Counted from the stretch's first letter, positions 16,341 to 25,311 are shown. The stretch: DNA of 64,000 bases from DAOUKH01 sp965207995 (GCA_965207995.1 OZ242299.1:1-64000); one strand, 5' to 3'. The notes: generated by a model not told the origin, from the letters alone. A program made the numbers and translations.

Positions 16341-17258
16341 CTACGGGAGCCCCTCGATCTCCCTGACGCCGAGGCGGACGAGCGTCGCCCGAATGTCTTC
16401 GTGCGCCGCTTCGTCCAAGTCCAGGTAGGGCCGGCGGAGGTACCCTCCGGGCAGCCCCAGCGCCCTGAGCGCGGCCTTCAGTGACCGGGGGTTCTGATAC
16501 TTCATCAGGATTTCGTTGAGGCGCATCAGATGCGCGAACCTGTCGAGGGCAAGGGCGTGGTCGCCGGACCGGTAGGCTGTCACGACGGACATCGCAAGGT
16601 TCGGCGCAACGTTCGGCTCGAAGCACAGGGAGCCGTGGCCGCCCAGCTCTAGCACCGTGGTCAACTGGTTGACCATGCCGACGCTGACGAGCACATGGTC
16701 GCCGAGCGCGTCGAGCAGCCGCACCAGGTAGCTCAAGTCCTGGCTCGTGTTGTTGATCATTTGGATGTGGCCATACGTCTCCACCAGCTTGGCGAAGAAC
16801 GTTACGGGCACCTCGCCGCCCACCATGACGGTCTGGTTTGAGAGGTGGACGGGCGTGGTGACGGCGTTCAAGACGTCGTCGTAGAAGCACTCCATTTCGG
16901 CAGGCGTGGGCCGGTGGACGGGAGTGCCCGGCCGGGGCGGGTGGATCTGCACCGCGTCGACGCCGATCGCCGCGGCGCGGTGGGCCTGATGGATGATGTA
17001 GTCGGTCTCGGTGAATCCGAGGGCCGCGGCATAGAGCGGGACCTTCCCATTCAACTCCTCCACGGCGATTTCGTAGATGCGTTCGATCTCCCGCTCCCGC
17101 AGCAGGTGCCCCTCACCGCTTCCATAGCTCCCCAGATAGATGCCGACGCCGGCCGCGGCCTGATAGCGAAGGTGGGAGCGAAGGGCGTCCTCGTCCAGAC
17201 TTCCGTCGGCGGAGAAGGGAGTCACGCTCATCGAATAGATGCCGGGGAGGTCGGCCAT
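16341..17258 (-). CDS. DapA/dihydrodipicolinate-synthase-family protein lacking catalytic Tyr and Lys, 305 aa
   Basis: A TIM-barrel class I aldolase family member: GIYSMSVTPF at the start, GSYGSGEGHLL at the TTGE loop, IHPPRPGTP, and a normal 305-residue length. The Schiff-base lysine strand reads IQMINNTSQDL, with Asn169 in the Lys position. The catalytic tyrosine strand reads VHLSNQTVMVGG, with Ser140 for Tyr. A Schiff-base aldolase or lyase reaction of the usual kind is therefore unlikely. The start ATG at 17258 is preferred over an upstream ATG, because homology begins here and a TATACT box sits 9 nt before it. It lies between ATPase and permease genes on the opposite strand, so a sensor or divergent enzyme role is possible. 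Confidence 0.82.
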   Translation of the reverse strand: MADLPGIYSMSVTPFSADGSLDEDALRSHLRYQAAAGVGIYLGSYGSGEGHLLREREIERIYEIAVEELNGKVPLYAAALGFTETDYIIHQAHRAAAIGVDAVQIHPPRPGTPVHRPTPAEMECFYDDVLNAVTTPVHLSNQTVMVGGEVPVTFFAKLVETYGHIQMINNTSQDLSYLVRLLDALGDHVLVSVGMVNQLTTVLELGGHGSLCFEPNVAPNLAMSVVTAYRSGDHALALDRFAHLMRLNEILMKYQNPRSLKAALRALGLPGGYLRRPYLDLDEAAHEDIRATLVRLGVREIEGLP

Positions 17259-17267
17259 GACGGCGGG

Positions 17268-17324
17268 AGTATATTGGCGGCATTTGCCTTCCGGCAAGCG
17301 TGGCTCCCCGCCCCGCCGTATACT
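17268..17324. promoter_or_regulatory. Divergent TATACT -10 boxes giving probable leaderless mRNAs
   Basis: On minus, TATACT occupies 17273-17268, 9 nt before ATG 17258. On plus, TATACT occupies 17319-17324, 8 nt before ATG 17333. Both distances put the transcript start at or within 2 nt of the ATG. Neither gene has a Shine-Dalgarno. The -35 boxes are poor. Confidence 0.5.
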
Positions 17325-17332
17325 GGCCCGCG

Positions 17333-18265
17333 ATGACCGGCTTCATCATTCAGCGGGCTCTGCAGTCGGCGGTCACCCTGCTCATCGTGGTCACCGCGGT
17401 CTTCCTCCTCGCCCGCGTCCTCGGCGACCCCTCCGCCCTGCTCGTCGCCCAGGACGCCACCCGCGAGCAGGTGCAGGAAAAGCGGGAGCAGTTGGGCCTC
17501 GACCGGCCCATCGTCGTCCAATACTTCGACTACCTCGGCGACCTCGCCCAGGGCGACCTCGGCCAGTCGATCGTCCGCACCGGCTACGGCGTCGGCGAGC
17601 TCATCTGGCCGAAGCTGGCCAACTCCGCCAAGCTGGCCGTCTTCGCCATGCTTATCGCCGCCGCGGTCGGCGTCCCCCTGGGGATTCTGGCGGCGGTCAA
17701 GCGGGGGACGTTGTTCGATCACTTCGCCCGCGTCATCGCCTTGGCAGGCCAGGTCGTCCCGCCGTGGTGGCTCGGCGTGATCATGATCGTCGTCTTCGCC
17801 GTCGAGCTCGAGTTGCTGCCCGTGGCCGGCAAGGGCGAAGGCTTCTTCAGCTTCCGGCACGCCATCATGCCGGCCAGCGTTTTGGGTCTGTTCGTCGTCG
17901 CGGGCATGACCAGGCTCACCCGGTCGAGCATGCTCGAAGTGCTGGATAGCGAGTACATCAAGCTCGCCCGGGCGAAGGGCCTGCCCCTCCGGACCGTGCT
18001 GTGGAAGCATGCCCTGCGCAACGCGCTAATACCGGTGGTGACCTTCGGCGGCCTCTTCTTCGGCATCCTCGTCACCGGCGCCATCGTTATCGAGGTCGTC
18101 TTTGCCTGGCCAGGACTTGGCCGCGTGATGTTCGACGCTTTGGGCAGCCGCGACTACCCGGTGATGCAGGGGTCCATCCTGGTCGGGGCGGCGATCGTGA
18201 TCGGCTTCAACCTGTTGGTCGACCTGCTCTACGGCTGGATCGACCCGAGGATCAGGTACACCTGA
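17333..18265 (+). CDS. Oligopeptide ABC importer permease, DppB type, 310 aa
   Basis: Six transmembrane helices and the N-terminal FIIQRALQSAVTLLIVVTAV signature of DppB permeases are visible. The EAA loop appears as SEYIKLARAKGLP with downstream HALRNALIPVVT, which contacts the ATPases. The periplasmic loop EQLGLDRPIVVQY and the end YGWIDPRIRY are typical. ATG at 17333 sits 8 nt after a TATACT box, so the mRNA may be leaderless. Its TGA overlaps the next ATG (TGATG). With the ATPase pair just upstream it probably forms a complete peptide importer. Substrate specificity rests with the binding protein and cannot be told from this gene. Confidence 0.93.
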   Translation: MTGFIIQRALQSAVTLLIVVTAVFLLARVLGDPSALLVAQDATREQVQEKREQLGLDRPIVVQYFDYLGDLAQGDLGQSIVRTGYGVGELIWPKLANSAKLAVFAMLIAAAVGVPLGILAAVKRGTLFDHFARVIALAGQVVPPWWLGVIMIVVFAVELELLPVAGKGEGFFSFRHAIMPASVLGLFVVAGMTRLTRSSMLEVLDSEYIKLARAKGLPLRTVLWKHALRNALIPVVTFGGLFFGILVTGAIVIEVVFAWPGLGRVMFDALGSRDYPVMQGSILVGAAIVIGFNLLVDLLYGWIDPRIRYT

Positions 18266-19176
18266 TGCAGGGACGCCCCGCCGCCGCCGGACCCGTGTTG
18301 GCGCGGAGCGGCCCAGTGGCGCGCGCCGTGCTAAAGGCCGTCATGCGTCTGCGGCCCCGATTGGCGCCTGAGGGCGCGGTCCTCATCCTGCTGGTCATGG
18401 TGATCGGGTCGTTCACGATCGAGGCCATATCGCCCTTCGACCCCAACGTCGGCCAGCCACGCGAGCGGCTGCAGGGCCCCGAATGGGCGTGGGACTTCTG
18501 GAACGTCCACATCCTGGGCACCGACCAGCAAGGCCGGGACATCTTCGTTCGGCTGCTCGTAGGCGCACGCTACTCCCTGCTCGTGGCCGTGCTCACCGTC
18601 GGCATCGCTGGCTTCGTCGGGTTGGCCCTGGGCATGATTGCCGGGTACTACCGCGGCGCGGCCGAGGCAGTCTTGATGCGGCTGACGGACGCCGTGCTCG
18701 CCCTGCCTATCATCCTGCTCGCGCTCGTCCTGGGCGTCGTCTACCGGCCCTCGATCACGCTGGTGATCGTCGCGCTTTCGGCGAACCTCTGGGCCGCCTA
18801 TGCCCGAATGATCCGCGGGGAGACGCTCTCCGTGATGAACCGCGACTTCATCCGGCTGGCGCGCGTGGCGGGGGCCGGACCGGTGCGGATCATCGTGCAC
18901 CATGTCTTCCCCCACGTGAAGAACACCTTCATCGTGCTGCTCACCTTGCAGTTTGGGGTGGCGATCCTGGCCGAGTCGTCACTGAGCTTCCTCGGCGCAG
19001 GCATCCCTCCACCCGACCCATCCTGGGGCTCCATGGCTTCGCAGGGCCGCCAGTACATCGAGACCGCCTGGTGGGTCTCCGTCTTCCCCGGCCTCGCAAT
19101 CCTTCTCGTCGTGCTCAGCTTCAATACGATGGGCGACTGGATGCGCGACAAGCTCGACCCCAACCTCCAGCTATAG
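18265..19176 (+). CDS. Oligopeptide ABC importer permease, DppC type, 303 aa
   Basis: DppC features are present: N-terminal extension and first helix (residues 38-58), HILGTDQQGRDIFVRLLVGA, and five further helices. The EAA loop is RDFIRLARVAGAG, followed by HHVFPHVKNT. The helix end SLSFLGAGIPPPDPSWG and the terminal GDWMRDKLDPNL are characteristic. The start ATG overlaps the DppB stop (TGATG), so the two permeases are stoichiometric. A signal-peptide-like start is absent, as expected. The gene is followed by 110 nt holding a strong promoter for the flavoenzyme genes. Confidence 0.93.
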   Translation: MQGRPAAAGPVLARSGPVARAVLKAVMRLRPRLAPEGAVLILLVMVIGSFTIEAISPFDPNVGQPRERLQGPEWAWDFWNVHILGTDQQGRDIFVRLLVGARYSLLVAVLTVGIAGFVGLALGMIAGYYRGAAEAVLMRLTDAVLALPIILLALVLGVVYRPSITLVIVALSANLWAAYARMIRGETLSVMNRDFIRLARVAGAGPVRIIVHHVFPHVKNTFIVLLTLQFGVAILAESSLSFLGAGIPPPDPSWGSMASQGRQYIETAWWVSVFPGLAILLVVLSFNTMGDWMRDKLDPNLQL

Positions 19177-19220
19177 CACGGCCGGCGAGGACGCCCTTCC
19201 GGCCCCCTGCTGCGCTTCCC

Positions 19221-19249
19221 TTGACACGCTCTTCCGGCTCACATAGTCT
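19221..19249 (+). promoter_or_regulatory. Sigma-70-type promoter for the ene-reductase operon
   Basis: A consensus TTGACA at 19221-19226 is followed after exactly 17 nt by TAGTCT at 19244-19249, giving a predicted transcript start near 19256, 31 nt upstream of ATG 19287. The operon probably includes the two ene-reductases and the binding protein, since no terminator is seen before 25267. Confidence 0.65.
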
Positions 19250-19286
19250 CGCCGCGAGGCACGGTCCGCCTACGGGAGCGACGTCC

Positions 19287-21320
19287 ATGTCATCCCAGTT
19301 CCCCCATCTCTTCCAGCCGTTGACCATCGGCAACGTCGAGGTCAAGAACCGGCTGATGGTCACCTCCCACAGCCACGACCTCTACAAGTTCGATCCCGAA
19401 GGCTACGGCCGATGGAACATGCTGAGCGATCGGGCGGGCGTCTACCACGCCGACCGGGCCAAGGGCGGCTGGGGCCTCCTCATCACCGGCCAGACGCTGG
19501 TGCACAAGTCGTGCGGGACGACACGGCCGCTCGGCTATCCGGAAGAGGTAATCGAGCCCTATAGCCGGATCGCCAAGGGCATCCTCGACGCCGGCGGCAT
19601 GTGCTTCATGCAGATGAACCACAACGGCCGCGTCCGCACCAGCGGCACCGACGATTGGGAACCAGTGATGGCCGCCTCCTCGGGGATTCTCGTCTACCCC
19701 AACGCGGGCGGCGAGACATGCAGAGAAATGGAAGTCCGCGACATCAAGGACGTCGTCGCGGGCTTCGCGAAGACGGCCAGCAACATGAAGCGGGCCGGCT
19801 TTCCCGGCGTCGAAATACAGTCGGCGCACAGCTACCTGCTCTCCGAGTTCCTCACCCCTGCCTATAACAAGCGGAAGGACGAATACGGCGGCTCGCTGGA
19901 GAACCGGATGCGCTTTCCCCTCGAAGTGGTCCGCGCCGTTCGGGAAGAGGTCGGCCCGGACTTCGTCGTCGGCGTCCGCATGAACTCGTTTTGGTCCGCG
20001 CCCGGCGGCGAGGGTTGGGAGTTCCCCGAAGCCCTCGAGTACGCCAAGACTCTCGAAGGCACCGGCATGGTCGACTTCCTCGACGTCAGCGCATGGAGCT
20101 TCGAATGGTCGCTCGCCGGCATCGGTACGCCGCTCGGCCCCTTGGTGCCCTACGCCTCCCAGATCAAGAAGGCGACGAGCCTCCCGGTCTTCGTGGTCGG
20201 GCGCGTCGTCGACCCCGCCCAGGCGGAGAAGATCGTCGCCGACGGTCACGCCGACATGGTGGCCATGACCCGCGCCAGCATCGCCGACCCCGAGCTGCCC
20301 AAGAAGTTGCAAGAGGGACGCGCCGACGACGTTCGGCGCTGCATCGGCGCCGGCCAGGGCTGCCTCGGACGCCACATGTTGCTGAAGCCGATGACCTGCA
20401 CCCAGAACCCGACGGTTGGGCGCGAGGCCGAATGGGGCATCGGCACCCTCAAACCCGCGGCGGTCAAGAAGAAGGTGCTGATCGCCGGCGCCGGCCCCGC
20501 GGGGATGGAGGCCGCCATCGTCGCGGCGCAGCGGGGCCACGACGTGACCCTCTGCGATTCGTCCGACGCCCTCGGCGGGCAAGTGAAGATGATCCTCAAG
20601 TCGCCCAGGCGCGGCGAGTTCAAGCACGTCATCGAATGGCGCGAGCGCCGGATAGCGCGGGCGGAGAACATCGACCTCCGCCTCGGCGTGGAGGTCACGC
20701 CGGAGTACGTCGAGCGGGAGGGCCCCGATGTGCTCGTCGTCGCGACCGGGTCGCGGCCGACCACCGAGTCCAAGTTCGGCGCCGCCTACATCTGGGGGTC
20801 GACCCTGGCCCGCACGCCCGGCATCCCAGGCGCCGAGCAGGAGCACGTCCACAACTCGTGGGACGTCCTCACCGGGCGCTTGGACGACCGGCGCCACGTG
20901 GTCATCATCGACGGGGTCGGCTTCCACCAGAGCGCCGACCCCCTCGAATACCTCGCCGCCAGGGGTGCGAAGGTCACCGCGCTCGCGACCGGCGGCTATT
21001 TTGCCGCCGACCTGCTCTACAACGACCGCCCAAACTTCCTCGCCCAACTCAGGGACAAGGACGTCACCTTCCACTCCCTGTCGGTAATCAAGGAGATCGG
21101 CCCCGACTCCGTCACGGTGACGAGCTACGAAACGGGCAAGGACTTCCTTGTCGAGGATGTCGACGCGGTGGTGTTGTCGCTCGGCAACGTCGCCAACGAT
21201 GCCCTCTTCCACGCCTTGGAGGACAAGGTGCCGGAGATCCACCGCATCGGCGATTGCGTGACACCCCGACGCGTGGAGCACGCCCACTTTGAGGGGCACA
21301 AGATTGGCAGGCTCCTCTAG
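19287..21320 (+). CDS. Ene-reductase/FAD fusion (dienoyl-CoA reductase / N-demethylase type), copy 1, 677 aa
   Basis: The N-terminal FMN TIM barrel (about residues 5-340) carries NHNGR, HSYLLSEFLTPAYNKR and VVGRVVDP. A Fe-S segment follows at 352-371. The C-terminal FAD/NAD(P) domain has VLIAGAGPAGMEAA and VVATGSRP. The layout matches 2,4-dienoyl-CoA reductase, trimethylamine dehydrogenase and N-methyl demethylases. The cluster motif C-x2-C-x3-C-x11-C keeps Cys352, Cys359 and Cys371, but position 355 is Ala. The start ATG is preceded by GGGAG. A paralogue starts 4 nt after its stop. A reductive or demethylating role on imported amines, or on unsaturated acyl-CoAs, is possible; the substrate is open. 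Confidence 0.88.
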   Translation: MSSQFPHLFQPLTIGNVEVKNRLMVTSHSHDLYKFDPEGYGRWNMLSDRAGVYHADRAKGGWGLLITGQTLVHKSCGTTRPLGYPEEVIEPYSRIAKGILDAGGMCFMQMNHNGRVRTSGTDDWEPVMAASSGILVYPNAGGETCREMEVRDIKDVVAGFAKTASNMKRAGFPGVEIQSAHSYLLSEFLTPAYNKRKDEYGGSLENRMRFPLEVVRAVREEVGPDFVVGVRMNSFWSAPGGEGWEFPEALEYAKTLEGTGMVDFLDVSAWSFEWSLAGIGTPLGPLVPYASQIKKATSLPVFVVGRVVDPAQAEKIVADGHADMVAMTRASIADPELPKKLQEGRADDVRRCIGAGQGCLGRHMLLKPMTCTQNPTVGREAEWGIGTLKPAAVKKKVLIAGAGPAGMEAAIVAAQRGHDVTLCDSSDALGGQVKMILKSPRRGEFKHVIEWRERRIARAENIDLRLGVEVTPEYVEREGPDVLVVATGSRPTTESKFGAAYIWGSTLARTPGIPGAEQEHVHNSWDVLTGRLDDRRHVVIIDGVGFHQSADPLEYLAARGAKVTALATGGYFAADLLYNDRPNFLAQLRDKDVTFHSLSVIKEIGPDSVTVTSYETGKDFLVEDVDAVVLSLGNVANDALFHALEDKVPEIHRIGDCVTPRRVEHAHFEGHKIGRLL

Positions 21321-21324
21321 CGCC

Positions 21325-23355
21325 ATGCCGGAACGATTCCCCCATCTCTTTTCACCCATCCAAGTCGGCTCCGTCACCTTGCGGAACCGGCTCATGACGG
21401 CGTCGCACAGCCACGACCTCTGGGGCTACGACCCGGAGGGCTACCACCGCTGGAACCTGCTCGGCTCCCGCGCCATGCATTACCACGCCGAACGGGCGCG
21501 GGGCGGGTTCGGCCTGATCACCACCGGCCAGGTCATGGTCCACCCGTCGTGCGGGACAAACCGCCCTGCGGGCTATCTCGAAGCGGTCGTCGAGGCCTAC
21601 CGGCCCATCGCGGAAGCGATCCAGGGGCACGGCGCCAAGGTCTTCATGCAGATCAACCACAACGGGCGCGGCCGCGTCAGCGGCACTGACGACTGGGACC
21701 CCGTGCTGACCGCCAAGCCCGACGTCTCCTTCTACCCAGGCGCAAGCGGCGAGTTCACCAAGGAGATCGACGTCGAGGAGATCGCCGACATCGTCAAGGG
21801 ATTCGGCGTCACTGCCCGGAACATGCAGCGGGCCGGTTTCGACGGCGTCGAGATCCACGCCGCCCACAGCTACTTGATCTCCGAGTTCCTCACCCCCGCC
21901 TATAACCGAAGGACCGACCAATACGGCGGCCCGTTGGAAAACCGCATGCGGTTCCTCATGGAAGTGGTCGACGAGGTCCGGAAGCAGGTCGGCGGCGAGT
22001 TCGTTGTCGGGGTGCGGCTCAACACGGAGTGGCGCGAGTTCCCCGACCCGTTCACCGTCGAGGACTCCATCGAGGTCGCCAAGCGGCTCGAGGCCTCGGG
22101 CAAGATCGACTTCATCAACGCCAGCGCCTGGAGCCTCGAACTCTCGCTGTCGGGCTTGGGGACGCCCTTCGGCCCGGTGGTGCCGGCCGCTTCCAGAGTG
22201 AAGGCGGCCCTGTCACGGACTCCCCTCATGGTCGTCGGCCGCATCGTCGATCCGGTCCATGCCGAGCAGATACTCGCCGAAGGCCATGCCGACATCGTAG
22301 CCATGGTGCGGGCCTCCATCGCCGACCCAGATCTCCCCAACAAGGCCAAGGAGGGGCGCCTCGAAGACATCTACACCTGCGTCGGCGCAAGCCAGGGCTG
22401 CATCGGCCGCCACTTCCAACACTTCCCCATCACCTGCACGCAGAACCCGGCGGTCGGACGAGAGGAAGAGTGGGGCGCCGGCACGCTGACGCCGGCGGAA
22501 CGAAAGAAGCGAGTGCTGGTTGCGGGGGGCGGCCCAGCAGGCCTGGAGACCGCCGTCATCGCCGCGCGGCGTGGCCACGAGGTGGTCCTCTGTGAGCAGG
22601 CGAACGAGCTTGGCGGACAGGTGAACCTCATCGTGAAGTCGCCCCGCCGCGGCGAGTTTGTCAGCGTGGTCAACAACCGCAAGACCCAGATCCAAAAACT
22701 TGGGGTCGAGGTCCGGCTCTCGACCACCGTGACCCCGGAGCTGGTTAACGAGATCGCGCCGGACGCCGTCGTGGTCGCCACGGGCTCGACTCCCAGGACC
22801 CCTCGTCAGGAAGACCTACTCGACTATTGGTCCCCGTCAACTTACCGGGGTCTGGGAATTCCCGGCGCGGAGAAGTCCCATGTCTACACCGCGTGGGACG
22901 TCATGAACGGCGCGGCGGGGAGCCCCAAGCACGCCGTGGTGCTCGACGGGTTGGGCTATTACCAAAGCTCCGACCCGCTGGAGTACCTCGCGGCCCGGGA
23001 GAGCAAGATAACGGCGCTCACGACGCTGGGCGTCTTCGCCGTCGATATGCTCTATAACGACCGTCCGTTCTTCCTCCAGTCATTGCGCGGTAAGGACATC
23101 GCGTTCCTTCAGTTCACCGGCATCAAGGAAATCCTCGACACGGCAATAGTAGCCGCGGACCACCAGACGGGTCGCGAGTTCACCATCGAGGACGTGGACG
23201 CCGTCGTTTTGTCGGTCGGCAACGTTCCCCGCAACGCCCTATACTACGCGCTCAAAGGCCGAGTACCGGAGTTGTACCGGGTCGGCGACTGTGTGACACC
23301 GCGCAAGGTCGAGCATGCCCACTTCGAGGGGCACAAGATAGCGCGGCAAATCTAA
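21325..23355 (+). CDS. Ene-reductase/FAD fusion, copy 2, 676 aa
   Basis: This is a close paralogue of the preceding gene over its full length: same FMN barrel motifs (NHNGRGRVSGTDDWDP, HSYLISEFLTPAYNRR) and the same FAD/NAD(P) domain (VLVAGGGPAGLETA, VVATGSTP). The Fe-S segment has Cys352, Ala355, Cys359 and the fourth Cys at 371, so it shares the missing second cysteine. ATG at 21325 lies 4 nt after the upstream TAG; an upstream in-frame ATG at 21289 lies inside copy 1 and is unlikely. A tandem duplication followed by divergence is evident, perhaps forming a heteromer or handling different substrates. The Shine-Dalgarno is weak, so translation may depend on coupling. Confidence 0.88.
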   Translation: MPERFPHLFSPIQVGSVTLRNRLMTASHSHDLWGYDPEGYHRWNLLGSRAMHYHAERARGGFGLITTGQVMVHPSCGTNRPAGYLEAVVEAYRPIAEAIQGHGAKVFMQINHNGRGRVSGTDDWDPVLTAKPDVSFYPGASGEFTKEIDVEEIADIVKGFGVTARNMQRAGFDGVEIHAAHSYLISEFLTPAYNRRTDQYGGPLENRMRFLMEVVDEVRKQVGGEFVVGVRLNTEWREFPDPFTVEDSIEVAKRLEASGKIDFINASAWSLELSLSGLGTPFGPVVPAASRVKAALSRTPLMVVGRIVDPVHAEQILAEGHADIVAMVRASIADPDLPNKAKEGRLEDIYTCVGASQGCIGRHFQHFPITCTQNPAVGREEEWGAGTLTPAERKKRVLVAGGGPAGLETAVIAARRGHEVVLCEQANELGGQVNLIVKSPRRGEFVSVVNNRKTQIQKLGVEVRLSTTVTPELVNEIAPDAVVVATGSTPRTPRQEDLLDYWSPSTYRGLGIPGAEKSHVYTAWDVMNGAAGSPKHAVVLDGLGYYQSSDPLEYLAARESKITALTTLGVFAVDMLYNDRPFFLQSLRGKDIAFLQFTGIKEILDTAIVAADHQTGREFTIEDVDAVVLSVGNVPRNALYYALKGRVPELYRVGDCVTPRKVEHAHFEGHKIARQI

Positions 23356-23394
23356 GCAAAGGGTCCGCATGCGAGGTCGGAGGGAGGAAGCACC

Positions 23395-25248
23395 ATGAGG
23401 TTGAGGCACGTTCGGACACTGATGCTGGTTGGGGCGATCGTGAGCCTGATCGTCGCCGCTTGCGGCGGGGACGATCCCACGGCAACACCGAGGCCGGCCC
23501 AGCCTCCTCCCCCAACGGCCACGCCAATGCCCGAGCCGACGGCCATGCCCGAGGCGACCGCCATGCCAGAGGCGACCGCCATGCCAGAGGCGACCGCCAT
23601 GCCAGAGCCAACGGCCATGCCCGAGGCGACCGCCATGCCCGAAGCGACGGCCATGCCAGAGCCGACCGCCATGCCAGAGCCGACGGCCACGCCGGCGCCG
23701 ACCGCCATGCCCGCGCCGACCGCCATGCCGGGTCCCACCTCCTCCGGTAGCTTCGTCGTGGCTCTCCCGGATATGGGCAATTTCGAGCTCGTCCTTGTCG
23801 TCGGCACGACGCGCAGCTACCTCGACAGCATCTACGACTACGTCGTGGGCGCCGACAACGACGGCGTGCTCGACACGAGCTCCGGCTGGGCTGAGTCGTG
23901 GGAGGTCAACTCCACTGGCGATCAGTGGACGATCAACGGCCGCGATGGCGTAACCTTCCACAACGGCGACGCCGCCACATCAGCGGACATTAGCTACCAG
24001 TTCGGCCGCTACCTGGCCGAGGACTCGCCGCTGGCCGCTGCGCGGAACGTCAAGCGGTCGGTCGCTTCGATCGACACACCGGACGACTCCACCATCGTCT
24101 TCAACCTCATGGGCCGCGATCTCTTCTTCCCCATCGTCTATCTCAGCCGGTTGGGGAATGCTGGCGGGCCCAGCCACCTGATTCCCAGCGGCTACATCGA
24201 GTCCGTTGGAATCGACGAGGCGATCAAGGAACCGGTGGGCTCCGGCCCATTCCAGTTCAACAGGGTCAGCGTCGGCGAACAGCTCGAGTTGGAAGCCGTA
24301 GATAGCCACTGGCTCTACGGCGTTCCGCGCGTCCAGACCTTGTTCTACCAGCTCATACCCGAAGTGAGCGTTCGCCTGGGCCTTGTCCGCACCGGGACGG
24401 CCGACCTCACGTTGCTCAGCAGGACCGTGATTGGGCAGATCCAAGATCAGGGTCTGCAGCTGTTCGGGCGGGAAGGGAGCGGCGTCGCGTCCTACCGGTT
24501 CGACGAACAGTGGGTCCAGGAATATGAGGGCTACGGGCCGAATCCTCTTGCCAACCCTGAGATCAGGAAGGCCCTCGACTGGTATGCCATCGACCGACAG
24601 ACGTTGGTCGATGTCTATGTAGCCGGGTTCGGGACGCCCACGATGAACTCGCCCACCTCACCGCGCGATCCCGCCTACGATCCGCTGCCGGTCCCAGAGT
24701 TCGACCCCGAACGGGCGAAGCAGATTCTGGCCGAAGAGGGCTACCCCGACGGCTTCGAGATGGACCTTTGGATAGGGCCGCGCCCCGCCTTGCCCGAGGG
24801 GCCGGAGATCGCCGAACAGATGGCCGTCTGGTGGGAGCAGATCGGCATCAAGGTCAATCGCCTGCCCGGCGAGTACGCGGCCTATCGCAGCGCCCTACTG
24901 GATGGCGAGAACTTCAAGCGTCCTACGGCCTATGGCGTCTGGTTCCTCGGCTATGAAGTCCCCGCCTCGGCGCACTTCACCACGCTGCACTTTGAAGGCT
25001 TTGCCTTCGGCACGAGTTGGGACCCTGAGCTGAACGAGCTGTCCGGCGCATGGAAAGGGGCCGCCACCGAAGAGGAGTACATCGAGCGCGGCTTGGACTA
25101 CATGTGGGCCAACTACCAAAAGGGCAATACCACCACCCTCTTCACCACGGGAGAGGTGTTCGCCGGAAGCGGCAGCGTACCCGAGAACTGGAACCTCGGT
25201 TCAGCGCCCTTCTCGTTCCAGATTGAGCAAGCCGCCATCATTCGATAG
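23395..25248 (+). CDS. Peptide-type ABC solute-binding lipoprotein (SBP family 5), 617 aa
   Basis: The lipoprotein signal ends in LIVAACGGDD (Cys at residue 23). A spacer of about 85 residues made of PTAMPE/ATAMPE units follows (about 38-115). The SBP_bac_5 domain begins near residue 120: GWAESWEVN, FHNGDAATSADISYQFGR, a central NPEIRKALDWYAIDRQTLVD and the late AKQILAEEGYPDGFEM. The protein is anchored outside the membrane and delivers ligands to a DppBC permease. ATG at 23395 has GGAGGAAG seven bases upstream. It follows the flavoenzyme genes without a terminator, so binding protein and flavoenzymes are likely co-expressed. The nearest permease with ATPases is at 14-19 kb. Confidence 0.93.
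   Translation: MRLRHVRTLMLVGAIVSLIVAACGGDDPTATPRPAQPPPPTATPMPEPTAMPEATAMPEATAMPEATAMPEPTAMPEATAMPEATAMPEPTAMPEPTATPAPTAMPAPTAMPGPTSSGSFVVALPDMGNFELVLVVGTTRSYLDSIYDYVVGADNDGVLDTSSGWAESWEVNSTGDQWTINGRDGVTFHNGDAATSADISYQFGRYLAEDSPLAAARNVKRSVASIDTPDDSTIVFNLMGRDLFFPIVYLSRLGNAGGPSHLIPSGYIESVGIDEAIKEPVGSGPFQFNRVSVGEQLELEAVDSHWLYGVPRVQTLFYQLIPEVSVRLGLVRTGTADLTLLSRTVIGQIQDQGLQLFGREGSGVASYRFDEQWVQEYEGYGPNPLANPEIRKALDWYAIDRQTLVDVYVAGFGTPTMNSPTSPRDPAYDPLPVPEFDPERAKQILAEEGYPDGFEMDLWIGPRPALPEGPEIAEQMAVWWEQIGIKVNRLPGEYAAYRSALLDGENFKRPTAYGVWFLGYEVPASAHFTTLHFEGFAFGTSWDPELNELSGAWKGAATEEEYIERGLDYMWANYQKGNTTTLFTTGEVFAGSGSVPENWNLGSAPFSFQIEQAAIIR
23515..23736 (+). repeat. 18-base coding repeats encoding a PTAMPE-type spacer
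   Basis: Imperfect tandem units encode PTAMPE or ATAMPE with alternating gcg/ccg changes. They form the disordered linker between the lipid anchor and the solute-binding domain. The repeat is prone to slippage in whole codon multiples, which would change linker length without breaking the frame. Confidence 0.85.
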
Positions 25249-25266
25249 CGCAAAGAGCGACTGAAG

Positions 25267-25301
25267 AAGCGCCCTCCCGGAAGTCCAACGGGAGGGCGCT
25301 T
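25267..25301 (+). terminator. Strong hairpin terminator after the binding-protein gene
   Basis: Arms 25267-25279 and 25289-25301 give 13 perfect base pairs around a 9-nt loop, followed by CGCGTTT. It lies 18 nt beyond the binding-protein stop and immediately before the SMP-30 gene, so that gene must rely on read-through or a promoter inside this short gap. Confidence 0.75.
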
Positions 25302-25311
25302 CGCGTTTGAG

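Noticed and set aside
18483..19286. N-terminal extension of the first ene-reductase frame
   Set aside because: It overlaps the DppC gene in another frame and a consensus promoter; homology begins at ATG 19287.
19290..21395. 701-codon minus frame opposite the first ene-reductase
   Set aside because: Antisense shadow in a GC-rich gene with biased Ala/Gly/Val content; the plus frame has full domain homology.
23515..23736. CRISPR-like or satellite repeat
   Set aside because: The short repeats are codon-phased inside a lipoprotein gene and lack spacers; they encode a linker.
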